Shown piece after piece: positions 1 to 8,085 of a stretch of 37,981 nt of DNA; position 1 is the first letter of the stretch; each line of letters opens with the position of its first letter. The notes beneath the pieces were generated by a model, which did no database searches, was not told the DNA's origin, and saw nothing but the letters and a program-made list of their open reading frames with translations. The translations under genes and the position numbers were made by a program. Source of the stretch: Desulfotalea sp. (GTDB taxonomy: Bacteria; Desulfobacterota; Desulfobulbia; Desulfobulbales; Desulfocapsaceae). Where the stretch lies: positions 1 through 37,981 of the forward strand of contig NVXR01000041.1 of the NCBI GenBank assembly GCA_002733995.1. Reading direction: 5' to 3'.

Positions 1-1073
1 TTTGCTTCTTGCTCCATTTTTTTGAGTTCGGCCATGAAAACATTCAACAAATCTTTTTCCACGACTTTCTTCCAAATAGAGCCTTTTTTAAATATTATGC
101 CAACACCATTTCCACCTGCTACACCTATGTCTGCCTGCTTTGCTTCACCGGGACCATTAACGATACAGCCCATAACGGCAACTTTTAAAGGGGCTTCCAT
201 TGTTTGCACAAATCGTTCAACTTCTTCGGCAAGCCCAAAAAGATCAATCTTAGTCCGGCCACAGGTAGGACAGGAAATGAGTTCAGGTCCGCGTTCACGG
301 ATTTTAAGAGCACGCAACAATTCAAAGCCAACGCGAATCTCTTCGACAGGATCACGGGTAAGAGAAATTCGCAGGGTATCACCAATACCCTGGCTAAGTA
401 AAATCCCTAGAGCAACACTTGACTTAACTGTGCCAGCAATCAAACCACCCGCCTCGGTCACACCGAGATGCAAGGGATAGTCGGTAACCTTTGATATCTG
501 CTGGTAGCTGTTGATAGTAGTCTGCACATCCGAAGATTTTATTGATATTTTTATGTCTGTCAGACCATATTTTTCAACCATTCGTACGTTGCGCAGGGCA
601 CTCTCAATAAGTGCTTTGGTATTAGTGGGGGTTGGATAGCCGTAGGTTTTAAGGAGGTCCTTTTCTATGGAGCCACTATTGACACCCACCCGGATAGAAA
701 TCTTATGAGCACGGGCCGCTTCAACCACCAGTTTCGTCTTTTTTTCGCCACCTAGATTACCAGGATTTATACGAATAGCATCGGCCCCGTTTTCCATGGA
801 GGAGATAGCCAAACGATAATCAAAATGAATATCTGCGATAAGGGGGATGGTAATACCATCCTGAATTTTGCTAATCGCATTCGCCGCTTTTTCATCAAGA
901 ACAGCAATACGAACAATATCACAGCCCGCATCTTCAAGCCTTTTTATCTGTGCTACAGTAGCCGCCACATCGGCAGTATCTGTGTTTGTCATTGACTGCA
1001 CAGAAATTGTAGAATTTCCTCCTACTGGAACAGAACCAACCGTAATTTTACGGGTTTTTCGCCGAATAATCAT
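1..1073 (-). CDS. ispG: IspG (GcpE), 4-hydroxy-3-methylbut-2-en-1-yl diphosphate synthase, 3'-truncated by window edge
   Basis: IspG is the iron-sulfur enzyme of the MEP isoprenoid pathway that reductively converts methylerythritol cyclodiphosphate to HMBPP. I translated 357 codons from the ATG at 1073 to the window edge with no stop. The N-terminal TIM-barrel shows the family's VGSVPVGG and VQSMTNTDT motifs near residues 12-33. The C-terminal cluster-binding part has C268, C271 (SCPTCGRT) and C303 (MGCIVNGPGE), the three expected [4Fe-4S] ligands, with the conserved Glu at 310. Family members are about 350-400 residues, so only a short tail should be missing. The start lies 4 bases after the tsaB stop, so the two are probably co-transcribed. 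dxr, an earlier step of the same pathway, is nearby on the same strand. Confidence 0.96.
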   Translation of the reverse strand, partial: MIIRRKTRKITVGSVPVGGNSTISVQSMTNTDTADVAATVAQIKRLEDAGCDIVRIAVLDEKAANAISKIQDGITIPLIADIHFDYRLAISSMENGADAIRINPGNLGGEKKTKLVVEAARAHKISIRVGVNSGSIEKDLLKTYGYPTPTNTKALIESALRNVRMVEKYGLTDIKISIKSSDVQTTINSYQQISKVTDYPLHLGVTEAGGLIAGTVKSSVALGILLSQGIGDTLRISLTRDPVEEIRVGFELLRALKIRERGPELISCPTCGRTKIDLFGLAEEVERFVQTMEAPLKVAVMGCIVNGPGEAKQADIGVAGGNGVGIIFKKGSIWKKVVEKDLLNVFMAELKKMEQEA

Positions 1074-1077
1074 GCTC

Positions 1078-1827
1078 TCAACTTTTGTTTTTCCCGGAGG
1101 CGGCAAGTGCCTGTTGTTTCATTTTAAGGTTTAGCTCAGCGTCTGAGATTCTCACATAAAGCGGTACTGCCGAATCTATATTCAAAAAGCATTTTTTCAA
1201 GAATAGCGAGCCTGCAATCATGCCCAAAGAGGACGCAGAAGGTTCATGGAGAGCTGCTGGTGCCAACATCAAATTAGCACCGAGTTTGTCATTAAAAAAG
1301 TCTCTGTAAACAACAGCCCCATCACCAATCATTACAACAGGTTCACTAATTTTATCTGCGAGGCCCTCTGGGCTAAGTGCTTCGATTTCTCCAATCCGGC
1401 ACATAATAGAGCCTTCATCAGCTCTATAAAATGCTGCGTACACTTCTTTTTTCCTCGCATCAAGAACAGCGCAAACAAGTCGACGGGTTACACATTTTTC
1501 AGCCAGAGAATCAAGGGTGGAGACCCCAATAAGTGGTAGATTTGCCGCTGTAGCAATTCCTTTAGCAGTAGCCATACCAATGCGCAGTCCTGTAAAACTT
1601 CCGGGGCCAAGACTCACCCCTACGGCATCAATATCCTTCCAGTCGAGGTCGACTTCGGCCATCAGCCGCTCAATACTACCGAGCAACCTTCTTGAGTGGG
1701 TAATGTTGGATGAAAGACCGATAGAGGCCAGCATCATACCTTGCCGCGATGTACCTTTGGTTATAGCTACACTAATTGCGGCAGTTGCTGTATCTATTGC
1801 CAGTATTACTGGTTGACTCGTTTCCAT
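1078..1827 (-). CDS. tsaB: TsaB (YeaZ), tRNA threonylcarbamoyladenosine biosynthesis scaffold protein
   Basis: TsaB binds TsaD and TsaE in the complex that makes the universal t6A37 modification of ANN-decoding tRNAs. The 249-residue product has an ASKHA-fold N-terminus (ILAIDTATAAISVAI near residues 8-22) and the hallmark SLGPGSFTGLRIG segment near residue 70. It lacks the metal-binding histidines of TsaD, as expected for TsaB. The N-terminal Met-Glu-Thr start overlaps the rseP stop by one base (TAATG), which implies translational coupling. The other t6A genes (tsaC, tsaD, tsaE) are not in this window. Confidence 0.93.
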   Translation of the reverse strand: METSQPVILAIDTATAAISVAITKGTSRQGMMLASIGLSSNITHSRRLLGSIERLMAEVDLDWKDIDAVGVSLGPGSFTGLRIGMATAKGIATAANLPLIGVSTLDSLAEKCVTRRLVCAVLDARKKEVYAAFYRADEGSIMCRIGEIEALSPEGLADKISEPVVMIGDGAVVYRDFFNDKLGANLMLAPAALHEPSASSLGMIAGSLFLKKCFLNIDSAVPLYVRISDAELNLKMKQQALAASGKNKS

Positions 1828-2900
1828 TATTTAAGCATCCTGACAATATCATTATAAAAGACAAAAATCATAAGAGTGCCTAACAGCCCCATACCGATTT
1901 GCTGAGCAACAATCTGCGCCCGCTCGGCAATCGGTTTTCTGCGAACACCCTCCAAAGTCAAAAACACCAAATGACCACCATCAAGAACAGGAATAGGAAG
2001 TAAATTTAGGATGCCTAAGTTGACACTGAGTAGTCCCATAAAATAGATGAGATTGACCCAACCAGCTCGCATCTGTTCCCCTGCTATCTGAGCTATGAGA
2101 ATAGGTCCTCCAAGCTCCGAAGCGGGCACAACTCTTTGAACTATTTTAACAAATCCCATAACAGTAATCTGAATATACATCCAGGTCTGCAACAATGCAT
2201 TTTCAAAGGCTTTGATAAAACCAACATTATCATAGGCAATGTCGTCGTTTTTCATAATACCGATCATAAAACGTTGTTCGACTTCTTCACCAAAAACGTT
2301 TTTCACCGTATCCATCGCGGGAACAACATGAAAGATGAGTCGTTCGGAATCACGCTTTACTACTACCGAAATTGGCTTTCCTTTACTGTTTTTCACCGAT
2401 TCGAGCACATCAATCCAGCCAAGGGTTTTTCGCTCATTTATCTGCAATATTTTATCCCCGGTTTCAAGCCCAGATCGTTCTGCAGGAGAATCGACACTTA
2501 CCCGACCGATGGTAGTGGAATCAATAGAAGTGGGAACACCAACAAAGGCAAACACCATGAAAAAGAGGAAGACTGAGAATAACAAGTTAAATACAGGCCC
2601 GGCGACAACTATACCAAAACGCTGCAACACAGTTTTATGGGCAAAAGAAACCGATTTATCCTCAATTAACATTTCCTTATCATCGGGGTTCTCCCCGTAC
2701 ATTTTCACAAAACCACCAAGGGGAAATGCGGAAATCACATACTCAGTCTCACCAAATGTTTTACCGGCTAGCCTTGGTCCAAATCCGAGGGAAAACTTCA
2801 GCACCCGAACACCAAACAGTTTTGCAAAAAGAAAGTGGCCCAGCTCATGGACGAAAATCAATAGTCCGAGCACCAGTATAAAAGATAAAGTTGTAGTCAT
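1827..2900 (-). CDS. rseP: RseP-type site-2 zinc metalloprotease, single PDZ domain
   Basis: This is a membrane-embedded S2P intramembrane protease (peptidase M50B). It has a zinc motif HELGH at residues 18-22 inside the first membrane helix and a third-ligand motif VLDGG near residue 307 in a late helix. One PDZ domain lies between (about residues 126-190). At about 357 residues it is shorter than E. coli RseP (450, two PDZ domains) and resembles the one-PDZ form common outside gammaproteobacteria. In E. coli the family releases sigmaE by cutting RseA; no anti-sigma gene is visible here, so the substrate is unknown. The start is uncertain: neither the ATG at 2900 nor the GTG at 2906 has a clear Shine-Dalgarno sequence. 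I chose the ATG. Confidence 0.93.
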   Translation of the reverse strand: MTTTLSFILVLGLLIFVHELGHFLFAKLFGVRVLKFSLGFGPRLAGKTFGETEYVISAFPLGGFVKMYGENPDDKEMLIEDKSVSFAHKTVLQRFGIVVAGPVFNLLFSVFLFFMVFAFVGVPTSIDSTTIGRVSVDSPAERSGLETGDKILQINERKTLGWIDVLESVKNSKGKPISVVVKRDSERLIFHVVPAMDTVKNVFGEEVEQRFMIGIMKNDDIAYDNVGFIKAFENALLQTWMYIQITVMGFVKIVQRVVPASELGGPILIAQIAGEQMRAGWVNLIYFMGLLSVNLGILNLLPIPVLDGGHLVFLTLEGVRRKPIAERAQIVAQQIGMGLLGTLMIFVFYNDIVRMLK

Positions 2901-2906
2901 AATCAC

Positions 2907-3043
2907 ATGTAGGTAGAAGCTGTACTTGAATGTAAGTGAAGAGATTTAAAATGAGCACCGCTTTCCGGCAATTCTCATAAGCTCAGACAGTGGTGGCTCA
3001 AACACTTGCCAAAAAACAATACAATGTTCAGGAAAGACAGGCG
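2907..3043 (-). other. dxr-rseP intergenic gap with weak hairpin
   Basis: These 137 bases hold no ORF I believe. On the minus strand there is a weak imperfect hairpin (TGCCG, loop GAAAG, CGGTG) about 60-70 bases before rseP, followed by a short T/A stretch. It could be a leaky terminator or a leader structure. I see no convincing sigma70 promoter. This is the longest gap in the otherwise tight uppS-ispG run, so rseP may have its own transcription start here. Confidence 0.3.
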
Positions 3044-4198
3044 CTAACAGCCTACAATGCGGCCAGCTTCAACACGGGCTTTGGCATCGGCGTCTAATAT
3101 ATCCTCAAGGGAATTTTCATTTCCCCCAACAACAATATCCATTGTTTTAGCAACTGTCTCTGCAATTTCGAGAAAACGTATCTTTCCTGATAAAAATGCC
3201 TCTACGGCGACTTCATTGGCACTGTTTAATACGGCGGGTAGAGTCCCCCCCGCTTCAATGGCATCAAATGCAAGTTGCAATGCTGGAAAGCAAGTGTAAT
3301 CCGGTTCTACAAAATCGAGATGTCCACACTGGGACAGGTTAAGAGATTTAAGACCGAGTGGCATGCGTTCTGGATAAGAAAGAGCATAGGCTATGGGAAT
3401 ACGCATATCGGGTATGCCGAGTTGTGCAATAACGGACCCGTCTTTATACTCAACTAAAGAATGAACGATAGATTGTGAGTGAACCACAACATCAATATTG
3501 GATGTCGAGACGTCGAACAACCACCTCGCCTCTATGACTTCAAGACCTTTATTCATCAAGGTCGCCGAATCAATGGACACCTTTCGCCCCATATTCCAGT
3601 TAGGATGATTAAGGGCCTGGGCTGGAGTCACATCCTGTAACTGTTGGCGGCTTCTGCCACGAAATGGCCCACCCGACGCTGTGAGGATTATTTTTTTCAG
3701 ATCAACCCTACGTCCAGCTTCAAGGGCTTGGAATATCGCAGAATGCTCGGAGTCAACCGGGAAGAGTCGAACGCCATACTCTCGTACTGAATCCATGACG
3801 ATTCTTCCGGCCATGACCAAGGTTTCTTTATTTGCAAGACCAATGTCTTTGCCGGCTCTTATAGCGGCAAGAGTTGGAAGTAGCCCAGCAGCACCAACAA
3901 TTGCGGACATGGTAATGTCGACACCACTCGCTGCAGCGACCAACTCGTTGCCCTTAACCCCATAATAGATGCGCTCAGAATATTTTGCGGGCAAAACTGC
4001 AGAGAGTTTTTTGGCCCGATCTGCATCGATCATGGAAATAATTTCAGGCTGAAACTCAACTACCTGTTTTGCCAGAAGATCAACATTGGTGCCAGCTGCT
4101 AAAGCAATAATATTAAACCTTTCAGGATATTGTCGTACCACTTCCAGGACATTGACACCAATGGAACCTGTCGACCCAAGCAGAGAAACACCTTTCAT
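3044..4198 (-). CDS. dxr: 1-deoxy-D-xylulose 5-phosphate reductoisomerase
   Basis: Dxr (IspC) is the NADPH-dependent enzyme for the first committed MEP-pathway step, and the fosmidomycin target. The 384-residue sequence begins with the nucleotide-binding GSTGSIG at residues 8-14. It has the ANKET motif at 122-126 and metal ligands D149 and E151 (VDSEHS), with E220 in MNKGLEVIEARW. Length and motifs are normal. Its ATG overlaps the cdsA stop (TGATG), so translation is probably coupled. Standing next to uppS, it supplies the isoprenoid precursor that the UppS product is built from. Confidence 0.98.
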   Translation of the reverse strand: MKGVSLLGSTGSIGVNVLEVVRQYPERFNIIALAAGTNVDLLAKQVVEFQPEIISMIDADRAKKLSAVLPAKYSERIYYGVKGNELVAAASGVDITMSAIVGAAGLLPTLAAIRAGKDIGLANKETLVMAGRIVMDSVREYGVRLFPVDSEHSAIFQALEAGRRVDLKKIILTASGGPFRGRSRQQLQDVTPAQALNHPNWNMGRKVSIDSATLMNKGLEVIEARWLFDVSTSNIDVVVHSQSIVHSLVEYKDGSVIAQLGIPDMRIPIAYALSYPERMPLGLKSLNLSQCGHLDFVEPDYTCFPALQLAFDAIEAGGTLPAVLNSANEVAVEAFLSGKIRFLEIAETVAKTMDIVVGGNENSLEDILDADAKARVEAGRIVGC

Positions 4199-4998
4199 CA
4201 GATCACCGAGAATAAGAGAAAATAATACAGAACAGGTGCCACAAATAATAGTGAATCGATACGATCAAGAATGCCCCCATGCCCTGCGAGACATCGTCCT
4301 GAATCTTTCGTGCCGGTACCCCTCTTGATAATGGATTCAGTAAGATCACCGGCAATTCCTGAACCGGTAAGAAGAATCGTAACTAAAATCAGCGGCAAAT
4401 AGGAAACAGAGGGGAGGAGAAACGTTGCAAAAGCAGTAGAGGCTACAACGGCACAGACAAGCCCTCCAACAGCTCCTTCAACCGTCTTGTTTGGACTTAT
4501 GTTAGGGCAAAGCTTAGTCTTGCCAAATTTTTTTCCAACAAAATAAGCACCACTATCTGATGAAGCTGTAATTGCGGTGGCAATAAGAAGCCAGCTTGCT
4601 CCCTCGGGTAGAGCCCTGAGCAAGACGAGATGCGCACCCAATATGCCTATATAGAAGATACCCATAACTAATCGCGATAGGAGGGAATAACAATCAGTCA
4701 GAACCCTATAGCGATATAAGAAATAACCTACGGATAAACTAAACGAGAAAATAGCAGCAGGAATGAGCACGGAGTGAAGTGGCTGTAAACAGGCAACACC
4801 GGTTGGGAGTGCGATGATACAATCGAGCAGAAGACGATCTACAGATGAAACAACACCCCCAAAGGCCATACGGATATATTCATCTGCACCAATGAGAACA
4901 ATTGCGACAACCACAACATTGAACATCGACGCAGACCCAAGGAGCAACAGCGACAACCATAAACCTGCAATCAGTAACCCAGGAACTATACGCTTCAT
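4198..4998 (-). CDS. cdsA: Phosphatidate cytidylyltransferase (CDP-diacylglycerol synthase)
   Basis: CdsA is an integral inner-membrane enzyme that makes CDP-diacylglycerol from phosphatidate and CTP, the precursor of all bacterial phospholipids. The 266-residue protein has several hydrophobic helices from the N-terminus on. The C-terminal CTP-transferase signature runs at about residues 222-248: S..KR....KD...., then AGHGG..DRID. The usual Pro before GHGG is Ala here (LAGHGG rather than LPGHGG); catalytic Lys, Asp and HGG positions are kept. It starts 3 bases after uppS ends and overlaps dxr by one base, the classic uppS-cdsA-dxr order. Confidence 0.97.
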   Translation of the reverse strand: MKRIVPGLLIAGLWLSLLLLGSASMFNVVVVAIVLIGADEYIRMAFGGVVSSVDRLLLDCIIALPTGVACLQPLHSVLIPAAIFSFSLSVGYFLYRYRVLTDCYSLLSRLVMGIFYIGILGAHLVLLRALPEGASWLLIATAITASSDSGAYFVGKKFGKTKLCPNISPNKTVEGAVGGLVCAVVASTAFATFLLPSVSYLPLILVTILLTGSGIAGDLTESIIKRGTGTKDSGRCLAGHGGILDRIDSLLFVAPVLYYFLLFSVI

Positions 4999-5001
4999 AT
5001 T

Positions 5002-5748
5002 TTACCCTTGCTTCACCTGCTCACCTGTTTGACCAAACCTACGCTGCCGCTGCTGAAAATCTACAATGGCTTGCAGAAAAACCTCTTTTCTAAAATCAGG
5101 CCACATAGTCTTGGTAAAATATATTTCAGCATAAGAGAGTTGCCAGAGTAGAAAGTTAGACAACCTAGCCTCTCCACCTGTGCGGATAAGTAGATCTGGA
5201 TCTGGCAACCCATGGGTATCAAGGCTGCTTGAGATGTCGTCGGCGCAAATTGCATCGGCATTTAAGATCCCATCTGTGCACTTTTTACTAATTTTCCGTA
5301 CAGCACGCACAATTTCATCTCTTCCACCATAACTGAGGGCGAGATTAAGTGTCAACTTGCGGTTACTTTTAGTGGCTTCACTAACAGCGGCAAGCGAGTC
5401 TCGTACACCCTTTGGCAGCCGTTCCCTGTCTCCAATTGAAACAAGGCGAATACCATTTTTCTGCATCTGGGATAACTCTGACTGCAGATAGTGTTTTAAA
5501 ATCGACATGAGACCACTAACTTCTGTCTCAGGCCTCCGCCAGTTTTCAGAAGAAAAGGCATAGAGAGTCAAGTAGCCAATTCCTACCTCTCTACATACCT
5601 CAACAATCTTCTTGACGGATTCAGCTCCGGCTTTATGTCCAAAAAGTCTAGGCTTTTTTTTATTCTGAGCCCAACGACCATTTCCATCCATAATTATTGC
5701 AACATGGACGGGAAGACGAGTTAAATCAACTTCTGCAGACAGACTCAT
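5002..5748 (-). CDS. uppS: Undecaprenyl diphosphate synthase (cis-prenyltransferase)
   Basis: UppS extends farnesyl diphosphate with isopentenyl units to the C55 lipid carrier for peptidoglycan and O-antigen synthesis. The 248-residue product has the catalytic HVAIIMDGNGRWA motif with Asp at residue 21. The C-terminal region has IRTGGE, RLSNFLLWQ and WPDF. The ATG at 5748 has no recognisable Shine-Dalgarno sequence. It lies inside the end of a 64-codon ORF that begins at the frr stop, which may provide coupled translation. cdsA follows by 3 bases. Confidence 0.97.
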   Translation of the reverse strand: MSLSAEVDLTRLPVHVAIIMDGNGRWAQNKKKPRLFGHKAGAESVKKIVEVCREVGIGYLTLYAFSSENWRRPETEVSGLMSILKHYLQSELSQMQKNGIRLVSIGDRERLPKGVRDSLAAVSEATKSNRKLTLNLALSYGGRDEIVRAVRKISKKCTDGILNADAICADDISSSLDTHGLPDPDLLIRTGGEARLSNFLLWQLSYAEIYFTKTMWPDFRKEVFLQAIVDFQQRQRRFGQTGEQVKQG

Positions 5749-5920
5749 AAATAACGTAAGCTCGGTATAAGGATAATCGTGTATTGGGCATATATACTAG
5801 ACAAGCCCAGGTAAATACGACGAAGAGACCAAGATAGAGAATGTAATGATTACTACATAAAGCTAACAACCTAACAGTCCAACATTCCGGCTTATTGGCC
5901 AGAATATCGGAGAGGGGCAT
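5726..5920 (-). CDS. Possible 64-residue single-pass membrane protein between frr and uppS
   Basis: I do not recognise this family. The ATG at 5920 overlaps the frr stop (TAATG), a weak GGAAG lies 4 bases upstream, and the ORF ends 23 bases inside uppS. The predicted product has one hydrophobic stretch at about residues 27-46 (HYILYLGLFVVFTWACLVYM) with a basic segment after it. This would suit a small inner-membrane protein beside the lipid-carrier genes. It could equally be non-coding, or a leader peptide whose translation carries ribosomes to uppS. Only the position, the overlaps and the hydrophobic stretch support it. Confidence 0.3.
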   Translation of the reverse strand: MPLSDILANKPECWTVRLLALCSNHYILYLGLFVVFTWACLVYMPNTRLSLYRAYVIYESVCRS

Positions 5921-6474
5921 TACACTTCCATTACTTCTTTTTCTTTAAGGGCAGTAGATTTATCAATCATTTTGACATGGGTATCGGTTTCTGCCTGGGC
6001 CTCATCTTGATATTTAAAGAGATCATCTTCAGATATCTCTTTGTCTTTCTTTTGTTTCTTTAATGTTTCTATGGCATCTCTGCGAACATTCCGAATGGCT
6101 ACGCGGAACTCCTCAGCAATCTTCTTGACCATTTTGACCAATTCCTTGCGACGCTCTTCCGTCAGCATAGGGATGTTCAAACGAATATTCTTACCATCGT
6201 TTACAGGATTAAGCCCTATATCAGATTTGAGAATCGCCTTTTCAATGGCCGGAAGCATCTGTGGATCCCATGGCTGTATAACAATCATCCTACTCTCTGG
6301 AATTGTTACTGTACCGACCTGATTAAGAGGCATCGCACTGCCATAGGCGTCGACATTAATACCATCAAGAATCGAGATGGAGGCTCTTCCTGTACGAACT
6401 TTTGAAAGTTCTACCCGGAAGGCATCTACACTTTTCTCCATCCTCTCAGACATTTCTAAAATTACATCACTCAT
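5920..6474 (-). CDS. frr: Ribosome recycling factor
   Basis: RRF works with EF-G to split post-termination ribosomes. The sequence has the three-helix-bundle N-terminus (EMSERMEKSVDAF), the conserved RTGRAS segment near residue 30 and a charged C-terminal helix. The 184-residue length is normal. Two ATGs are adjacent (6477 and 6474). I chose the second because GGTGAT lies directly against the first. The order pyrH-frr-uppS is conserved in many bacteria. The stop overlaps the start of a small ORF. Confidence 0.97.
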   Translation of the reverse strand: MSDVILEMSERMEKSVDAFRVELSKVRTGRASISILDGINVDAYGSAMPLNQVGTVTIPESRMIVIQPWDPQMLPAIEKAILKSDIGLNPVNDGKNIRLNIPMLTEERRKELVKMVKKIAEEFRVAIRNVRRDAIETLKKQKKDKEISEDDLFKYQDEAQAETDTHVKMIDKSTALKEKEVMEV

Positions 6475-6515
6475 CATATCACCCTATATAAAGAAGCTGA
6501 ACTATTCCCCGGCAT

Positions 6516-7238
6516 TTATTTTGAGGTAATAATCGTACCAACAGATTCACCAACAGCGGCTCGCATGATGTTACCACCCACGGCCATATTGAGAACCATT
6601 ATAGGCAGATTATCTTCCTTAGCTAGAGCAATGCCCGCTGCATCCATTATCCGTAGTCCCTTCCTCAAAACATCATCGTAGGTGAGTGATTCGAACTTCA
6701 CAGCGTCATCATGAAGCATCGGATCTTTATCATAGACACCGTCAACTTTAGTCGCCTTAATGACGACATCTGCATCAATTTCCAATGCTCGCAACACACC
6801 GGCTGAATCGGTTGTGAAGTATGGATTGCCAGTACCTGCCGCAAAGATGACGACCCTTCCTTTTTCAAGATGTCTCGTTGCTCTGCGTCGTATGTAGGGC
6901 TCTGAAACTGACTGCATGGGAATCGCTGACATCACACGTGTAATTACTCCAGCTCTTTCAAGTGCATCTTGCATGGCCAGACTATTCATCACAGTTGCAA
7001 GCATTCCCATATTGTCAGCAGTAGTTCTGTCCATTCCTTTACTTGCACCGGCAACACCTCTAAAGATGTTTCCAGCACCAATTACAAGACCAAGCTCTAC
7101 ACCGCTGGCCACTACCTCTTTTACTTCTGAAGCTACAAATTCAAGGACACCTGTGTTTATTCCATAGGAGTCCTCTCCCATGAGCGCCTCTCCACTTAAT
7201 TTCAGTAGTATACGTTTGTACTTCAAGTTATCGGCCAT
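6516..7238 (-). CDS. pyrH: UMP kinase
   Basis: PyrH phosphorylates UMP to UDP, the first step committing pyrimidines to CTP and nucleotide-sugar synthesis. It belongs to the amino-acid kinase family rather than the NMP kinases. The 240-residue protein opens with the phosphate-binding KLSGEAL at residues 13-19. It has GAGNIFRG near residue 55 and the TGNPYFTTDSA motif of the UMP site. A good AAGGA lies 7 bases before the ATG. A terminator-like hairpin lies between tsf and this gene, so expression from the tsf side may be attenuated. frr follows after 38 bases. Confidence 0.98.
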   Translation of the reverse strand: MADNLKYKRILLKLSGEALMGEDSYGINTGVLEFVASEVKEVVASGVELGLVIGAGNIFRGVAGASKGMDRTTADNMGMLATVMNSLAMQDALERAGVITRVMSAIPMQSVSEPYIRRRATRHLEKGRVVIFAAGTGNPYFTTDSAGVLRALEIDADVVIKATKVDGVYDKDPMLHDDAVKFESLTYDDVLRKGLRIMDAAGIALAKEDNLPIMVLNMAVGGNIMRAAVGESVGTIITSK

Positions 7239-7290
7239 AATGTAGTCCTTTGGGTCTGGTTATTAGGGAATAATAGTAAAATCAAATCAT

Positions 7291-7319
7291 AAATAAAGGG
7301 TGGTTTAGTAAAACCACCC
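7291..7319 (-). terminator. Terminator-like hairpin between tsf and pyrH
   Basis: On the minus strand a perfect 9-bp stem (GGGTGGTTT / AAACCACCC, loop TACT) is followed by TTTATTT. The stem is strong but the T-run is broken by an A, so partial readthrough into pyrH seems likely. It starts about 14 bases after the tsf stop. I found no convincing promoter between it and pyrH, which favours attenuation over full termination. Confidence 0.65.
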
Positions 7320-7332
7320 CTTACACAGCTAA

Positions 7333-7929
7333 CTATTCGCAACCAACCTGGAACCTGGCAAAACGTTTAATAGAGATATTCTCTCCCATCTTACCAACAA
7401 TCTCGTTGAGAAGATCCTGAACAGTTAGATCAGGATTTTTAACATATTTCTGTTCAAGTAGAGCAATCTCACCAAGATATTTTTCTATTTTTCCAGTAAC
7501 CATTTTCTCTGCAATTGCCTCTGGCTTGCCAGAATCAATCGCTTGCTGGATAAAGATAGCTTTTTCTCTTGATATCAATTCAGCAGGTATCTCGTCCCTC
7601 GAAATAGCAGCCGGATTGACAGCGGCAATATGCATGGCAATATCTTTGGCGAAAGTGTGAAAATCATCATTTTTGGCAACAAAATCAGTCTCACAACCAA
7701 GCTCAACCATAACACCTAGACCACCACCTGAGTGAATGTATATTTCAATACATCCCTCACTGGTTGCGCGCCCTGCTCTCTTAGCGGCAACAGCAAGTCC
7801 TTTTTGACGCAGTAAATCGATGGCTTTTTCAATATCACCACCGGTTTCCTTTAAGGCTTTTTTACAATCCATCATACCAGCTTGGGTCTTATCACGCAGA
7901 TCCTTTACCATCTTTGCTGTAATTTCCAT
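7333..7929 (-). CDS. tsf: Elongation factor Ts, short form
   Basis: EF-Ts is the guanine nucleotide exchange factor that regenerates EF-Tu-GTP. The 198-residue protein has the N-terminal UBA-like domain (residues 1-50, with LRDKTQAGMMDCKKAL) and the catalytic TDFVAKN motif at 81-87. It has only one core subdomain instead of the two of E. coli EF-Ts (283 residues). The short form is known from Thermus and other groups, so I read it as natural rather than truncated. AAGGAGA precedes the ATG. Terminator-like hairpins flank it on both sides. Confidence 0.97.
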   Translation of the reverse strand: MEITAKMVKDLRDKTQAGMMDCKKALKETGGDIEKAIDLLRQKGLAVAAKRAGRATSEGCIEIYIHSGGGLGVMVELGCETDFVAKNDDFHTFAKDIAMHIAAVNPAAISRDEIPAELISREKAIFIQQAIDSGKPEAIAEKMVTGKIEKYLGEIALLEQKYVKNPDLTVQDLLNEIVGKMGENISIKRFARFQVGCE

Positions 7930-7969
7930 GGTAAATCTCCTTATAACTAACTTTGAATATCAATTGATG

Positions 7970-7995
7970 ATCTACAGGATCAACCCCCTGTAGAT
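7970..7995 (-). promoter_or_regulatory. Leader hairpin upstream of tsf
   Basis: A perfect 9-bp inverted repeat (ATCTACAGG / CCTGTAGAT, loop of 8) lies about 40 bases before the tsf ATG and downstream of the rpsB terminators. No T-run follows, so it is not a terminator. A palindrome ATCAATTGAT lies just after it. It may be an mRNA leader structure controlling tsf, or a stabilising 5' end made by processing; its function is not known. Confidence 0.4.
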
Positions 7996-8016
7996 ATACA
8001 GTATCACTATACATAT

Positions 8017-8045
8017 GAAAAAGGGGCGGTCGCGTGACAGCCCCT
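8017..8045 (-). terminator. Intrinsic terminator after rpsB (second of two hairpins)
   Basis: On the minus strand the stem AGGGGC / GCCCCT is extended by GTC / GAC across one mismatch, with loop ACGC, and is followed by five Ts. It lies about 50 bases after the rpsB stop. GC-rich stem plus T-run is the standard rho-independent form. It suggests that rpsB and tsf are only partly co-transcribed. Confidence 0.75.
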
Positions 8046-8063
8046 CTTTCACAATTACTTCAT

Positions 8064-8085
8064 AAAACCGACATAATCTGTCGGT
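8064..8085 (-). terminator. Hairpin with short T-run just after rpsB
   Basis: A perfect 7-bp stem (ACCGACA / TGTCGGT, loop GATTA), with its own final T followed by three more, lies within 10 bases of the rpsB stop. It is weaker than the hairpin that follows it. Together the two look like a tandem terminator, or a stabilising 3' end for the rpsB mRNA. Confidence 0.5.

Noticed and set aside
2335..2916. 193-codon open frame on the plus strand
   Set aside because: It lies antisense to rseP, whose HELGH, PDZ and LDGG motifs are clear on the other strand. No motif in this frame.
7333..7929. EF-Ts as a truncated gene
   Set aside because: It ends with a normal stop and keeps the UBA domain and TDFVAKN. 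Short EF-Ts of about 200 residues is known in other bacteria.
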